Position numbers and translations under genes: made by a program
Shown: one piece after another, positions 1-9,049 of the stretch
Position numbering within the stretch: the first letter of the stretch is position 1
Layout of the letters: each line of letters opens with the position of its first letter
Notes under the pieces: generated by a model
Database searches by the model: none
What the model saw: the letters and a program-made list of their open reading frames with translations, nothing else
What the model was told of the DNA's origin: nothing
Assembly (NCBI GenBank): GCA_963714035.1
Contig: OY970224.1
Span: forward strand, 1,984,001-2,048,000
Direction: 5' to 3'
DNA length: 64,000 bases
Source: DATFVB01 sp963714035
Lineage (GTDB): Bacteria; Acidobacteriota; Thermoanaerobaculia; UBA5066; DATFVB01

Positions 1-309
1 GAGGTAAGCGAGCGTGAGCTCGGCCGCGGCCGCTCCGTTGTCGGGATCGTCGGCGACCGCCTCCGCGAGGAGCTCGATCGCGCGCGCTCCGTCCCCCGCC
101 GCGAGATACCGGCCGGCGACGTCGGTCAGCCGCCGCGACTGTTCGCCGAGAGACGGCGGACGGGCGCTCCCGATCTCGCGGCGCAGCTCGGCGAGATCGG
201 CCGCGGGATCCGGGGAGGCGGGGCGGCTTTCCGCGAAGGGAACGACGAGCGCGACCAGCGCGACCGCAATCCCGGAAGCGGCCCCCGAAAACCGGCGGCG
301 CCGGCTCAT
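1..309 (-). CDS. Secreted TPR-type protein, N-terminal part (cut by window edge)
   Basis: The reading frame starts with ATG at 309 and stays open to base 1, giving 103 residues. It opens with an Arg-rich start (MSRRRRF) and a hydrophobic run ending near residue 30, as in an exported protein. The later part (AGRYLAAGDGARAIELL) has the helical Ala/Leu pattern of a TPR unit. Its ATG overlaps the TGA of the upstream sulfatase-like gene (ATGA), so translation is probably coupled. The function is unknown because the rest lies outside the window; a TPR scaffold for the neighbouring lipoproteins is an inference. Confidence 0.7.
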   Translation of the reverse strand, partial: MSRRRRFSGAASGIAVALVALVVPFAESRPASPDPAADLAELRREIGSARPPSLGEQSRRLTDVAGRYLAAGDGARAIELLAEAVADDPDNGAAAAELTLAYL

Positions 310-2486
310 CGCGTTCCCCCGCCGGCGCCCAGAATCCGGCGCGCCTGCTCGGCCTGCGCCGCGTACCGCGGCGGCGGAGGCAGCGCGAGGAATCGTCGGA
401 GAAGAAGAGCCGCCTCCCCGGCATCGCCGCGCCGGGCCTGCCAGAGCGCGAGGTTGAAGAGCGCGTCGGGCTGCCGCCCGTCGATCGCGAGCGCCCGCTT
501 CCACGCTTCCCCGGCGGCCGGCTCGTCTCCCCCGCGCGCTCGCGCGAGCCCGAGCGACGCCCACGCCGCGGCGTCGTCGGGGGCCCATTCGCAGGCGCGC
601 CCGAGCCACGCGACCGCCTCGTCCGTTCGGCCGGCGCCGAGAAGCAGCGTCCCGAGGTTGAAGGCCGCTTCGACGTCGCGGGGTTCCTTCGCGAGCGCCC
701 GCTGGAAGGCCGATTCGGCCTCGGCGCCGCGCCCGGTCTCGGCCTCGGCGATGCCGAGCGCGACGAGCGCGCGGGCGTCGGGATCGGCAACGTCGGAAAG
801 GAGCGCGATCGCCTCGCCCGGTTTGCCTTCGGCGATGCGCGAGCGGGCGAGATCGGTCTTCATCCCCTCGCCGGCGATCCCGAGACGGGAGGCCTCGGAG
901 ACGAGACGCTCCCGCTCCGCCGTCCGGCCGAGCCGGCCGAGAAGGATCGAGAGGTTGTCGTACGCCTGCGCGAGCTGCTCCCGCGAAATGCCCGGCCCGG
1001 CCTCCCGGACCGCGGCGGCGAGGACGTCGCATCCTTCGGCGACGCGCCCCGTCTGCACGAGACTGTCCGAGAGCATCTCGCGCGCCGGAAACGAAGTCGG
1101 ACTGTCGCGGAGAACTTCGTGCGCGGCCGCGATCGCCCCGGCGAAGTCGCCGGCCGCATGACGATCGAAGAGGGCGCGGAAGCTCCGAAGGGCGGCGACG
1201 TGGTCCTTCGGGTCGGGCAGCGGGCCGGCCGGCGAGGCGCCCGCGCCGGAAAGATAACCGAGAGAAGCGAGCGTCCGGACCTCCTCGGCCGAAACCGCCG
1301 AGGGCGCCTGAAAGGGCCGCGACATGCCGGCGAGCTGCACGGCCAGACGCCGCAGCTCGGGCGGCCGCTCCGCCGCGATGTTCCGCGTCTCGCCGGGATC
1401 CGATCTCGTGTCGTACAGCTCGGGCCGCGGCGCCTGGATGTACTGGAACCGCGCGTTTTCGAGCGACGCGAGGTCGCTCCATCCCAGCGCGAACCGCGGG
1501 TAGAGGGTTTCGCTGTAGATGTCGCGCGCCGGGCTCGCGCCCCGCGCGAGCGCGAGGAGCGAAACGCCGTGCGTCCGCGGCGGCGCGGCCGCGCCGGCGA
1601 TCTCCGCGATCGTCGGCAGCACGTCGGTCAACCCGGCCGGAGAATCGACGGTCGTCCCGCGGCGCTCCCCTCCGGGGAGCTTGAGGATGAGGGGAACGCG
1701 GACGTCCTCACGGTAGAGAAAAACGCCGTGTTCGTCCTCGCCGTGCTCGCCGAGCCCTTCCCCGTGATCCGACAGCAGGACGATCGCGGCGCGGTCGTAC
1801 AGGCCGGCGCCGCGGAGGAAGCCGATCAGCTCGCCGACCGCGGCGTCCGCCGCCGCGATCTCGCCGTCGTACGGAACCGCCGCGTAGGCGGTCCGGTACG
1901 GTTCCGGCGGGGTGTACGGGGCGTGCGGCTCGTAGAGGTGCAGGAAGAGGAAGAGGGGCCGCCCGCCGGCGCCGCGCGCCCAGGCGGTCAGCGCCCGCAC
2001 CGTTTCGGCTCCCGCCCGTTCCTTCGTCGGGCCCGAGACGGCGTCGTCGTAGAGATCGAAGCCGGCGTCGAGCCCGCGGTCCCGCCGCAGGACGAAGGAC
2101 GACACGGCGGCTCCCGTCGCGAACCCGCGGGCGTGAAGGATCGTCGCGATCGTCGATCCGCCGGCCGCGAGGCGGAACCCGGCGTTGTCACGGACCCCGT
2201 TCTCGAAGGGAAGGAGGCCGGTGAGCAGCGTGGCGTGCGACGGCAGAGTGAGCGGGACGTGCGAATACGCGGAGGTGAAGAGGATCCCGTCGCGGCGCAG
2301 CGCATCGATCGCCGGAGTGGCGACCCGCGAGTACCCGTAGGCGGGAAGGTGGTCGGCCCGAAGGGTGTCGATCGAGATCAGGACCACGGCCGGAGGCCGA
2401 CCCGCGCGGCGGCACGCCGACACGGCCGCGACGCCGGCGAGGAAAAGCGCCGCGGCGGCGCGCGAATGCACGAGCTTTCCCGTCAT
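306..2486 (-). CDS. Lipoprotein sulfatase-like hydrolase/transferase with C-terminal TPR domain (copy A)
   Basis: The 726-residue protein has a lipoprotein signal with the lipobox cysteine at C25. An alkaline-phosphatase/sulfatase fold follows at about 34-430: ISIDTLRAD with metal-binding D40, then LTLPSH at 79-84, and DHGEGLGEHGE starting at D240. Residues 450-700 are TPR helices. At the nucleophile position, where sulfatases have C/S-x-P-x-R, this protein has T80-L-P-S-H. It is therefore probably not a formylglycine sulfatase; Thr is the nucleophile in phosphoethanolamine and phosphoglycerol transferases of this fold. I chose ATG 2486 over the longer frame from 2555 because it places the signal peptide at the N-terminus. 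The substrate is unknown. Confidence 0.85.
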   Translation of the reverse strand: MTGKLVHSRAAAALFLAGVAAVSACRRAGRPPAVVLISIDTLRADHLPAYGYSRVATPAIDALRRDGILFTSAYSHVPLTLPSHATLLTGLLPFENGVRDNAGFRLAAGGSTIATILHARGFATGAAVSSFVLRRDRGLDAGFDLYDDAVSGPTKERAGAETVRALTAWARGAGGRPLFLFLHLYEPHAPYTPPEPYRTAYAAVPYDGEIAAADAAVGELIGFLRGAGLYDRAAIVLLSDHGEGLGEHGEDEHGVFLYREDVRVPLILKLPGGERRGTTVDSPAGLTDVLPTIAEIAGAAAPPRTHGVSLLALARGASPARDIYSETLYPRFALGWSDLASLENARFQYIQAPRPELYDTRSDPGETRNIAAERPPELRRLAVQLAGMSRPFQAPSAVSAEEVRTLASLGYLSGAGASPAGPLPDPKDHVAALRSFRALFDRHAAGDFAGAIAAAHEVLRDSPTSFPAREMLSDSLVQTGRVAEGCDVLAAAVREAGPGISREQLAQAYDNLSILLGRLGRTAERERLVSEASRLGIAGEGMKTDLARSRIAEGKPGEAIALLSDVADPDARALVALGIAEAETGRGAEAESAFQRALAKEPRDVEAAFNLGTLLLGAGRTDEAVAWLGRACEWAPDDAAAWASLGLARARGGDEPAAGEAWKRALAIDGRQPDALFNLALWQARRGDAGEAALLLRRFLALPPPPRYAAQAEQARRILGAGGGTR

Positions 2487-2511
2487 TCGATGCCCGGGAG
2501 AGGATAACGGA

Positions 2512-4638
2512 TCAGGAGACCGTGAAGGCCGCTTCGGTCTCCCGCGACGGAACACCCTCGCCCCGCACGCCGAGGCGCAGCGTCCAGCTTCCGGCGGGAA
2601 TTCCCGAGGTATCCAGCTCGAGCACGAGCTTCCACATTCCGTCCGCGGCGAGAGGCGTCCGGCCGAGCACCCGCACCTTCGCGGGGACGGCCGCGCCGCC
2701 GATCGCGGGCACGAGCTCGGCGTCCATGGTGAACGGCACCATCCCCGAAACGGCTTTCTTCTGGATGACGACGAGGCAGATCCGCACCCGCGAATTCAAG
2801 GCGAGGTCCGGGCTCAATCGCGGCGCGAAAGCCTGATCGCCGATCGTGAAGAGGCCGTCCGGAGCGACGTTCGCGTCCGAGTCGCGGATGTTGACTCCCC
2901 CTCCCGTTCCGTCGACGAAGACCGGCGGGAGCACCTCGAAATCCTTCGCGAGATCGGTCACCGGGAGATCGGACTGCGAGAAGCCGTACTCTCCCGTGCC
3001 CTCGTCCCGGAACAGGACGCGCAGACGGTAGTTCCCCGGAACGAGGTGGCACGTGGTCATGTAGGTGAAGCCGCCGGCTCCGAGCACGGCGTGGACCTTG
3101 TCGAGCTCGAGCGTCACCGACCGCGAGAAATAGTCGGCGAGCGCGCCGCTCTCGTCGCTCACGTAGCCGTAGATCCCGATGCGCATCGAGCCCTTCGGCG
3201 GAGACGCCGCGAAGAACCGCGGAGGGACGTTGACGATCACGGGGACGGGGTTCAGGCTGCCGCCCGCCATCGGGAGCGCGGCGACGTGCAGCGGGATCTT
3301 CCCCGGCTCCTTGCCGTCGTTGATCACGTCGGCGGCCGAGAAGACCCGCTCGAGGGGCGACAGGACGCCGAACGATCGCGAGTCGTAGTAGCCCGCGCGC
3401 GCGGAGACGTGCGCGTGCGGCACGTCTACCTTCACCTTCAGCTCGTGGAACTGTCCCGGCGATCCCGGATGAGAGGGCGTGTAGGAAAGCACGTAGATGA
3501 AGCTCGTCTTGTCGACGATCCGCTGGATCTGGTTCTCGAGATCGTTGGAGTTCTCGATCACCTCGCCGCCCGTCGCCGAAGCGATCGCGAAGAGCGACTC
3601 GCGGCCGTAGGTGACCGGCGGCCCGAGGTTCGCGTCCGAGGCCTCGCGAAGGCCGGCGATGTCGACCGGGTAGATCGCGCAATCGGAGCGGCGGAAAACC
3701 TCCATCGTGTCCGACAGGCGGCGTTCGAGCGCCGAGTTGTTGTAGCGCTTGTCGATGTCGACCGACCAGAGCTGGCCCGCGGACATCGCGTCGTTGTCCG
3801 CCTGGTTGTCCTCGCCGGATCTCAGGATGTTGCCGTACAGGAGAGAGGAATCGAACCCCTCGGAGAAATAGATGACGAGCTTGCGTCCTTCGACCACGTC
3901 GAGGGCGTGCCCGAGACCGCCGATCCCGCCGAGCTGACGCGCGATGCGTCCTTCCGCGAAGCGGTCCGAGGACTTCTGCGCGAGCATCGAAAAAATCTTC
4001 ATGGAAGCGGCCATTTCCCCGGAGGTCGCTTCCTTGTATTCCTCGGCCGGGATCGCCTTCGCCTCGAACGGGTTTCCGGGAAGCAGGAAAGCGAAGGCGA
4101 GCGGATCGCGCGTGTGGTCGGTCAGGAGCGGAAGCCCGACGCGCTCGACGGCCGCCTCGAGCTGCCGCCGGTCGCCCGTGAAGTTCAGCAGCAGCTGGAC
4201 GCCCCGCTCGACCGACTGTGTGGCGACGCTGATGAGATCGTCGGGGCCCATTCCCTTGCGGACGAACGCGAGCGCCGCCTGCCGCGAGCGGGCGATCTCG
4301 TTGGCCGTCGCGAAGGAAAAGTCGAAGAGGAGGAGAAAATGCCGTCGCCCCGCCAGCGGCAGGTCGCTCGGGAGTCCGGCGACGCGCCCGTGGCGCGAGA
4401 AGTCGACGGTGTCGATGGCGACCACCTTCTGGCGATGCCCGTCGTCCTCGAGCGTGAAGTCCTTTTCGGAGAGGTTCCGGATCGGCTTTCCGTCGCGGCC
4501 GGTCACGTTGACGGGGACTTCCACGAGCGTGACCTCGGCGTTTTCGTGAACGGCTTTCGTACCGGAGGAGCTCGCCCGCAGAGCCGCCACCGCCGCGATC
4601 GCGGCGAGGGTGAATGCGAAAACCGGGAGCTTCGACAC
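2512..4638 (-). CDS. Secreted VWFA-related protein (acidobacterial type)
   Basis: The 708-residue protein starts at GTG 4638, with AGGA about 8 bases upstream and a TAGAGT -10 candidate at 4659-4664. A signal peptide covers residues 1-23. The opening block (EVPVNVTGRDGKPIRNL) and the von Willebrand A-like fold at about 95-330 match the acidobacterial VWFA-related family (TIGR03436 type). The metal site is imperfect: DFSFA stands where DxSxS is usual. The last 350 residues look like beta-rich domains. It lies between two sulfatase-like genes, 25 bp upstream of copy A, so the two are probably co-transcribed. A role in extracytoplasmic protein contact is inferred. Confidence 0.85.
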   Translation of the reverse strand: MSKLPVFAFTLAAIAAVAALRASSSGTKAVHENAEVTLVEVPVNVTGRDGKPIRNLSEKDFTLEDDGHRQKVVAIDTVDFSRHGRVAGLPSDLPLAGRRHFLLLFDFSFATANEIARSRQAALAFVRKGMGPDDLISVATQSVERGVQLLLNFTGDRRQLEAAVERVGLPLLTDHTRDPLAFAFLLPGNPFEAKAIPAEEYKEATSGEMAASMKIFSMLAQKSSDRFAEGRIARQLGGIGGLGHALDVVEGRKLVIYFSEGFDSSLLYGNILRSGEDNQADNDAMSAGQLWSVDIDKRYNNSALERRLSDTMEVFRRSDCAIYPVDIAGLREASDANLGPPVTYGRESLFAIASATGGEVIENSNDLENQIQRIVDKTSFIYVLSYTPSHPGSPGQFHELKVKVDVPHAHVSARAGYYDSRSFGVLSPLERVFSAADVINDGKEPGKIPLHVAALPMAGGSLNPVPVIVNVPPRFFAASPPKGSMRIGIYGYVSDESGALADYFSRSVTLELDKVHAVLGAGGFTYMTTCHLVPGNYRLRVLFRDEGTGEYGFSQSDLPVTDLAKDFEVLPPVFVDGTGGGVNIRDSDANVAPDGLFTIGDQAFAPRLSPDLALNSRVRICLVVIQKKAVSGMVPFTMDAELVPAIGGAAVPAKVRVLGRTPLAADGMWKLVLELDTSGIPAGSWTLRLGVRGEGVPSRETEAAFTVS

Positions 4639-4658
4639 CGGCGATTCCTGAGGACTTC

Positions 4659-4664
4659 ACTCTA
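4659..4664 (-). promoter_or_regulatory. -10 candidate for the VWFA gene
   Basis: TAGAGT lies 20 bases upstream of the GTG at 4638 and is identical to the hexamer upstream of dcp (43879-43884). No clear -35 is visible. Confidence 0.4.
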
Positions 4665-4686
4665 CACCCCGGCGGCGCCGGCGCAC

Positions 4687-4704
4687 AACGCCCCGGGGCG
4701 TTTT
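4687..4704 (+). terminator. GC palindrome with one-sided T tract
   Basis: AACGCCCC/GGGGCGTT is a perfect 16-bp palindrome (4687-4702) just downstream of sulfatase copy B. The T-rich tail (TTTTCTT) is on the plus side, while the gene it follows runs on the minus strand, so it would be a weak minus-strand terminator. A second short palindrome (TTTTCTTAAGAAAA) overlaps it. Confidence 0.35.
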
Positions 4705-4724
4705 CTTAAGAAAAGGGTTTCTTG

Positions 4725-6932
4725 CTATGAAACGGGCATCGCCGAGCGGCGCGTCATCTCCTCCGCCTTCTGGCGGAAAAAGGCCGAGGCGGCGGGATCG
4801 CCGAGGATCCGGAACGTTTCGGCCGCGGCGCGGAGCGAACGGGGCGTCGGGGCCTCCTTCACCATCTCGAGAAGCGTCTGGCGGGCCTCCGCGGTTCGGC
4901 CCTGGCTCGCGAGCAGAAAAGCGAGAGACGTCCAGCCGACGGGGTTGCCGGCGAAGAAATGGGTCTCCTGACGGAATTCCTGCTCGGCGGCGGCCGTCTG
5001 CCCCATTCGCGCGAGGATGTCTCCCTTGTAAAAGTGCAGGTTGCTGACCTGGCGATCCTCGCGGCTCTCGAGACTGGCCTCCACCGCGTTCAGCTGGGCA
5101 AGCGCCCCGGGGAGGTCGCCCCGGGCGCGCGCGATCTGCGCGAGGAGCATCGCCGGCTTGACGTGTCCCATGTGGCCCTGTTCGAGAGCCAGGCGAGCCT
5201 CGCGCTCGGCGCCCGCGAGGTCCTTGTCGTGGAGCAGCACGGAGGAGAGGACCTCGTGCGCCTCGGCCGGGCCGGACACGGCGATCGACCGCTCGGCGAA
5301 GAGACGCGCCTGCTTCATGTCCCCGAGGTCGAAATATTCGTTGGCGATCGACGCGAGCGTGATGGGGTCCCCGGGCTTGTAGCGGTCGGCCTGCTGGAGC
5401 GCGGCGAGCGACTGCTCCGTGCGGCCCATCTTGTGGTACGTGTTGGCCAGCTGCTGCCACGCGTCGGTCATCGCCGGCTCGCGGCGCAGGAGCTGGTCCA
5501 GGAGCGCGACCGCCTCGTCGTACTTCCGCTCGACGTACAGTCCGATCGCCTTGTGGAGCATCGTGAGCTCGTCGATGCGGTCGACGGGATTCGGGAGGTT
5601 CGTGGCCTTTTCGTCGGGCGCCGCCGCGGAGCCGAGGTAGCCGAGCGCCGCGAGCTTCTTCACCTGCTCGGGATCGCCGTGGCCCGGCGCCTGCCGCGGG
5701 CGGGCCATCGCCAGGAGCGCGTTCCGCATCCGCCGGAAAGGCGGCGGAAGACTCGCCGCGAGGTCCCGCTTCTGCTCGGAATCGGCGAGGATGTCGTAGA
5801 TCTCGTCCTTCGGCCCGTGGATGTACTCGTAGCGATCGTCCGTCAGGGCCGCCAGGTCGCTCCAGCCGAAGTGGTAACGGGGATAGAGCGTCTCGCTGTA
5901 GATGTCCCGGATTGGGAACCCGCGCGCTTCCGCCGGCGAGAGCGGCACGCGTTTTCCCGCCAGATTCGGCGGCTCGGGGGCGCCGACGAGGCTCGCGATC
6001 GTGGGAAAAAGGTCTTCGAGCCCGACCGGAACGGCGATCGTGCCGCCGGCGTCCGCTTCCCCCGGAAGCTTGATCATCATCGGGACGTGCAGGGTCTCCC
6101 GGTAGAGGAGGACGCCGTGCTCCATCTCGCCGTGCTCCCCGAGCCCCTCCCCGTGGTCGGAGACGAGGACGACCAGCGCGTTTCGATAGAGGCCTTCCCG
6201 CCGGAGGTAGTCGGTGAACTTGCCGACGATCTGGTCGACCGTCGCGATCTCGCCGTCGTACGGGCGATCCCGGTACTCGGTGTCGAACGGAGGAATCGGC
6301 GTGTACGGGGAGTGCGGCTCGTACAGGTGCAGGAAGAAGAAGAAGGGCGACTTCTCGTGCTGCGAGATCCATCCCTCGGCGATCTTCTCCGTGTCGAAGC
6401 CGGAGCGCTGGACCTGGGCGAGGCTCGCCGTCTCCGTCTGGGCCTCGACGGAGTCCTCGAAGAAGTCGAAGCCCTGATTGATGCCCGTCGTCGCCGTCAG
6501 CACGACCGCCGAGATCGCGCCTCCGGTCGCGTAGCCGTCGCTCTTGAGGACGAACGGAAGCGTCGCGTGCCCCGGCGTCAGGACGTAGCCGACGTTGTCG
6601 CGCACGGCGTTCTGCGGGGGCAGCATCCCGGTCAACATCGTCGTGTGAGACGGAAGCGTGAGCGGAACGTGGCTGTAGGCGTTCTGGTAGAGGACGGAGT
6701 CGCGCCGGAGAGCGTCGATCGCGGGCGTCTTGACCGCGCCGTACCCGTAGGCGGGCAGGTGATCGGCGCGCAGCGTGTCGATCGAGATCAGGATCACCGG
6801 AGCGCGGCGGAACGTGCGCGCGCCGTCTCGCCGGCATCCGCCGATCCCGATCGCCGCCGCCGCCAGAGCGAACGTCATCGCCGCGGCGCGCCCGGCGTTC
6901 TTCCCCCTCCCGTCGATTTCCGGTTCCCTCAT
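4725..6932 (-). CDS. Lipoprotein sulfatase-like hydrolase/transferase with C-terminal TPR domain (copy B)
   Basis: The 735-residue protein has the same layout as copies A and C: lipobox IGGC (C33), sulfatase/phosphatase fold at about 45-430, TPR helices at about 450-720. Visible motifs are ISIDTLRAD (metal D52), LTLPSH at 91-96, LYEPHSPY, and a DHGEGLGEHGE metal block. T92 occupies the nucleophile position with His in place of the sulfatase Arg. A later in-frame Met (residue 19) would give a shorter signal and is an alternative start. It lies 22 bp downstream of copy C, in an apparent operon. Divergence between copies is moderate, so this is an old tandem duplication. Confidence 0.85.
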   Translation of the reverse strand: MREPEIDGRGKNAGRAAAMTFALAAAAIGIGGCRRDGARTFRRAPVILISIDTLRADHLPAYGYGAVKTPAIDALRRDSVLYQNAYSHVPLTLPSHTTMLTGMLPPQNAVRDNVGYVLTPGHATLPFVLKSDGYATGGAISAVVLTATTGINQGFDFFEDSVEAQTETASLAQVQRSGFDTEKIAEGWISQHEKSPFFFFLHLYEPHSPYTPIPPFDTEYRDRPYDGEIATVDQIVGKFTDYLRREGLYRNALVVLVSDHGEGLGEHGEMEHGVLLYRETLHVPMMIKLPGEADAGGTIAVPVGLEDLFPTIASLVGAPEPPNLAGKRVPLSPAEARGFPIRDIYSETLYPRYHFGWSDLAALTDDRYEYIHGPKDEIYDILADSEQKRDLAASLPPPFRRMRNALLAMARPRQAPGHGDPEQVKKLAALGYLGSAAAPDEKATNLPNPVDRIDELTMLHKAIGLYVERKYDEAVALLDQLLRREPAMTDAWQQLANTYHKMGRTEQSLAALQQADRYKPGDPITLASIANEYFDLGDMKQARLFAERSIAVSGPAEAHEVLSSVLLHDKDLAGAEREARLALEQGHMGHVKPAMLLAQIARARGDLPGALAQLNAVEASLESREDRQVSNLHFYKGDILARMGQTAAAEQEFRQETHFFAGNPVGWTSLAFLLASQGRTAEARQTLLEMVKEAPTPRSLRAAAETFRILGDPAASAFFRQKAEEMTRRSAMPVS

Positions 6933-6954
6933 GATCTCCCCCGCCTTCGGGCCG

Positions 6955-9018
6955 TCAGCCCCTGTTTTCCCGGAGCTGCGCGAGCAGCTGCTTGGCCCGC
7001 GCGATGTCGGGCCCGTACCGGGCGGCGGGCGCGCGCGCGATGAATTCCTCGAGCGCTCCCCGCGAATCGTCGTCGTCGCCGATCCCGTGCGCGACGAGCG
7101 CGATGTTGAAGAGCGCGTCGAACTGGTTCCGGTCGAGCGCGACCGCCCTCTTCCACGACGCGACCGCGTCCGGCGCCCGGCCGGAGCGCATGAGCGCGAC
7201 CCCCCGGGCGTTCCACGCGCGCGGCAGGCGGTCGTTGACCGCGAGGGCGCGCCCGAACGCGTCGAGCGCCCCCGCGGCGTCTCCCGTCTGCAGCCGGGTG
7301 ATGCCGATGTTCTGCCAGGCCTCGCCGCTTCGCGGGTCGGCCGCGGCGGCCTCCTCGAACTTCGCGATCGCCTCCTTCGTGCGGCCGGCGGTCGCGAGCG
7401 CGATGCCGATCGCGTTCAGCGCCTCCGGGTCGCGGCTCGAGGAGAGAGGCGCGAGCACCCGGAGCGCCTCGGCGCCGCGACCCGACTCCGCGCACAACAG
7501 CCCCCAGCGCGCCCGCAGCGGGCCGTCGATCAGTCCTCGCCGGTCCGCCGCCTCGAGTGTCGCGATCGCGTCGGCGTCGCTCCCCGCCTGCGCCTGCAGG
7601 AACGCGAGGAAGTCGTAGCCCGTTCGCATCGACGGGCGAGCCCGGACGACGGCGGCCGCGCGCCGGAGCGCCTCGTCCATCCTTCCGCGCTGATAGAGGT
7701 CGACGAGCTCGTGGATCGCCGCGTCCAGCGCGACGAGGTTCTTCGGATCGTCGGCGGGCCCGTAGCTCGCCTTCGGGGAAGCGCTCCCGCTGAGATACCC
7801 GAGGCTCTGGAGACGGGCCCGCTCCTCCGACGAGACGGCCCGCTCGGACATCCTTCCGGCGTCGGGTGGAAGCGCGTTTCGGAGCGCCCGCACGCGGGCG
7901 TCGTCCGGAGAGAACAGGTTGCGCTTCTCTCCCGGATCGGAGTCGAGCGCGTACAGCTCGGGAATCGGAAGGTCGACGTACTTGGCGCCCCGTCCGATCT
8001 CGCCCCGGAGCGGCGCCCACCCGCGGTTGAGATTCGACGAGAGCGCTTCGAAATAGGACGTCTCCTTCGGGCCCGGCGGCGGCCCGAGGAGCGACGCGCC
8101 CGGAAGGCCCGCGGGCATCCCGGCCCCGACGGCCTGGAGAACCGTCGGCACGATGTCGACGTGGCGCGCGAGCCTCGCGTCCCGTCCGGGCGTGACCGCG
8201 CCGGGAGACCACACCAGCAGAGGAATGTGGAGCGTCGCCTCGTACGCGAACAGGCCGTGCGTCAGCTCCCCGTGATCTCCCAGCGCCTCGCCGTGATCCC
8301 CGGTGACGACGAGGATCGGAGGCGCCTTCGCGCGCCGGAGATCGTCGAAGAGCGGCGCCAGGGCGGCATCGACCCCCGCGACCTCTCCTCGGTAGGGATC
8401 GGCGGCGTATTCGCGGTCGAACGGGGGCGGCGGGCGATAAGGAGCGTGGCAATCGTAGAGATGCACCCACAGGAATCGCGGCACCGGGGCCGGCGCGCCC
8501 CACCACTTCCGCGCCGCGGCGACGACCTCCGAGGCCGGGCGCTCCGACATCACGAAATCGTACGGCCCGACTCCTTCCGGGTAGTGCTGGTCGTAGACGT
8601 CGAAGTCCTTCGCGAGCCCGAACCGGGCGTCGAGCGGGAACGCGCCGATGAACGCCGCGGTCGCGTACCCCCGCGCCTTCAGGAACGTCGCGAGCGTGGG
8701 AGTCTTCGGATCGAGGCGAAAGCCGTCGTTGTCGCGGACGCCGTGCTGGAACGGGTAGAGCCCCGTCAGGATGTTGACGTGGGAGGGAAGCGTGACGACG
8801 TTCTGCGCGTGCGCATCCGTGAACACGCGCCCTTCGCGGGCGATCCGGTCGAGCTGCGGAGTGGCGACCCGCGTGTCGCCCGCGTAGCCCGGCGCGTCGG
8901 CGCGCAGCGTGTCGATCGTGACGAGGACGACGTCCCGGACCCGGCCCGCCGGGGAACCTTCCGGCCGGCGGCAACCCGCGAGGGCCGCCGCCAGCAGGAA
9001 AGGCGCGAGCTTCTTCAA
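6955..9018 (-). CDS. Lipoprotein sulfatase-like hydrolase/transferase with C-terminal TPR domain (copy C)
   Basis: The 687-residue protein most likely starts at TTG 9018, the only start in frame that gives a proper lipoprotein signal (MKKLAPFLLAAALAGC, C16). The fold motifs are VTIDTLRAD (D36), VTLPSH with T76 at the nucleophile position, and TGDHGEALGDHGE. The TPR region covers about 430-680. It is the most diverged of the three copies, with ADAPGYAG replacing the ADHLPAYGY seen in A and B. It lies 31 bp downstream of the carboxypeptidase-regulatory/TPR gene. The reaction is probably on a phospho- or sulfo-ester; the substrate is not visible. Confidence 0.83.
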   Translation of the reverse strand: MKKLAPFLLAAALAGCRRPEGSPAGRVRDVVLVTIDTLRADAPGYAGDTRVATPQLDRIAREGRVFTDAHAQNVVTLPSHVNILTGLYPFQHGVRDNDGFRLDPKTPTLATFLKARGYATAAFIGAFPLDARFGLAKDFDVYDQHYPEGVGPYDFVMSERPASEVVAAARKWWGAPAPVPRFLWVHLYDCHAPYRPPPPFDREYAADPYRGEVAGVDAALAPLFDDLRRAKAPPILVVTGDHGEALGDHGELTHGLFAYEATLHIPLLVWSPGAVTPGRDARLARHVDIVPTVLQAVGAGMPAGLPGASLLGPPPGPKETSYFEALSSNLNRGWAPLRGEIGRGAKYVDLPIPELYALDSDPGEKRNLFSPDDARVRALRNALPPDAGRMSERAVSSEERARLQSLGYLSGSASPKASYGPADDPKNLVALDAAIHELVDLYQRGRMDEALRRAAAVVRARPSMRTGYDFLAFLQAQAGSDADAIATLEAADRRGLIDGPLRARWGLLCAESGRGAEALRVLAPLSSSRDPEALNAIGIALATAGRTKEAIAKFEEAAAADPRSGEAWQNIGITRLQTGDAAGALDAFGRALAVNDRLPRAWNARGVALMRSGRAPDAVASWKRAVALDRNQFDALFNIALVAHGIGDDDDSRGALEEFIARAPAARYGPDIARAKQLLAQLRENRG

Positions 9019-9049
9019 CGGGACCCGCGGGCGCCCGCCGCCCGGGGGC

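Noticed and set aside
2365..4971. 868-residue plus-strand open frame, and similar long antisense frames (1119-2507, 4959-7043, 6775-9105, 9828-13205, 22715-26761, 38951-41695, 41904-44900, 55705-58857)
   Set aside because: They lie opposite well-supported genes, are full of Arg, Gly and Asp in the pattern of reverse-complement high-GC codons, have no signal or domain motifs, and begin without ribosome sites.
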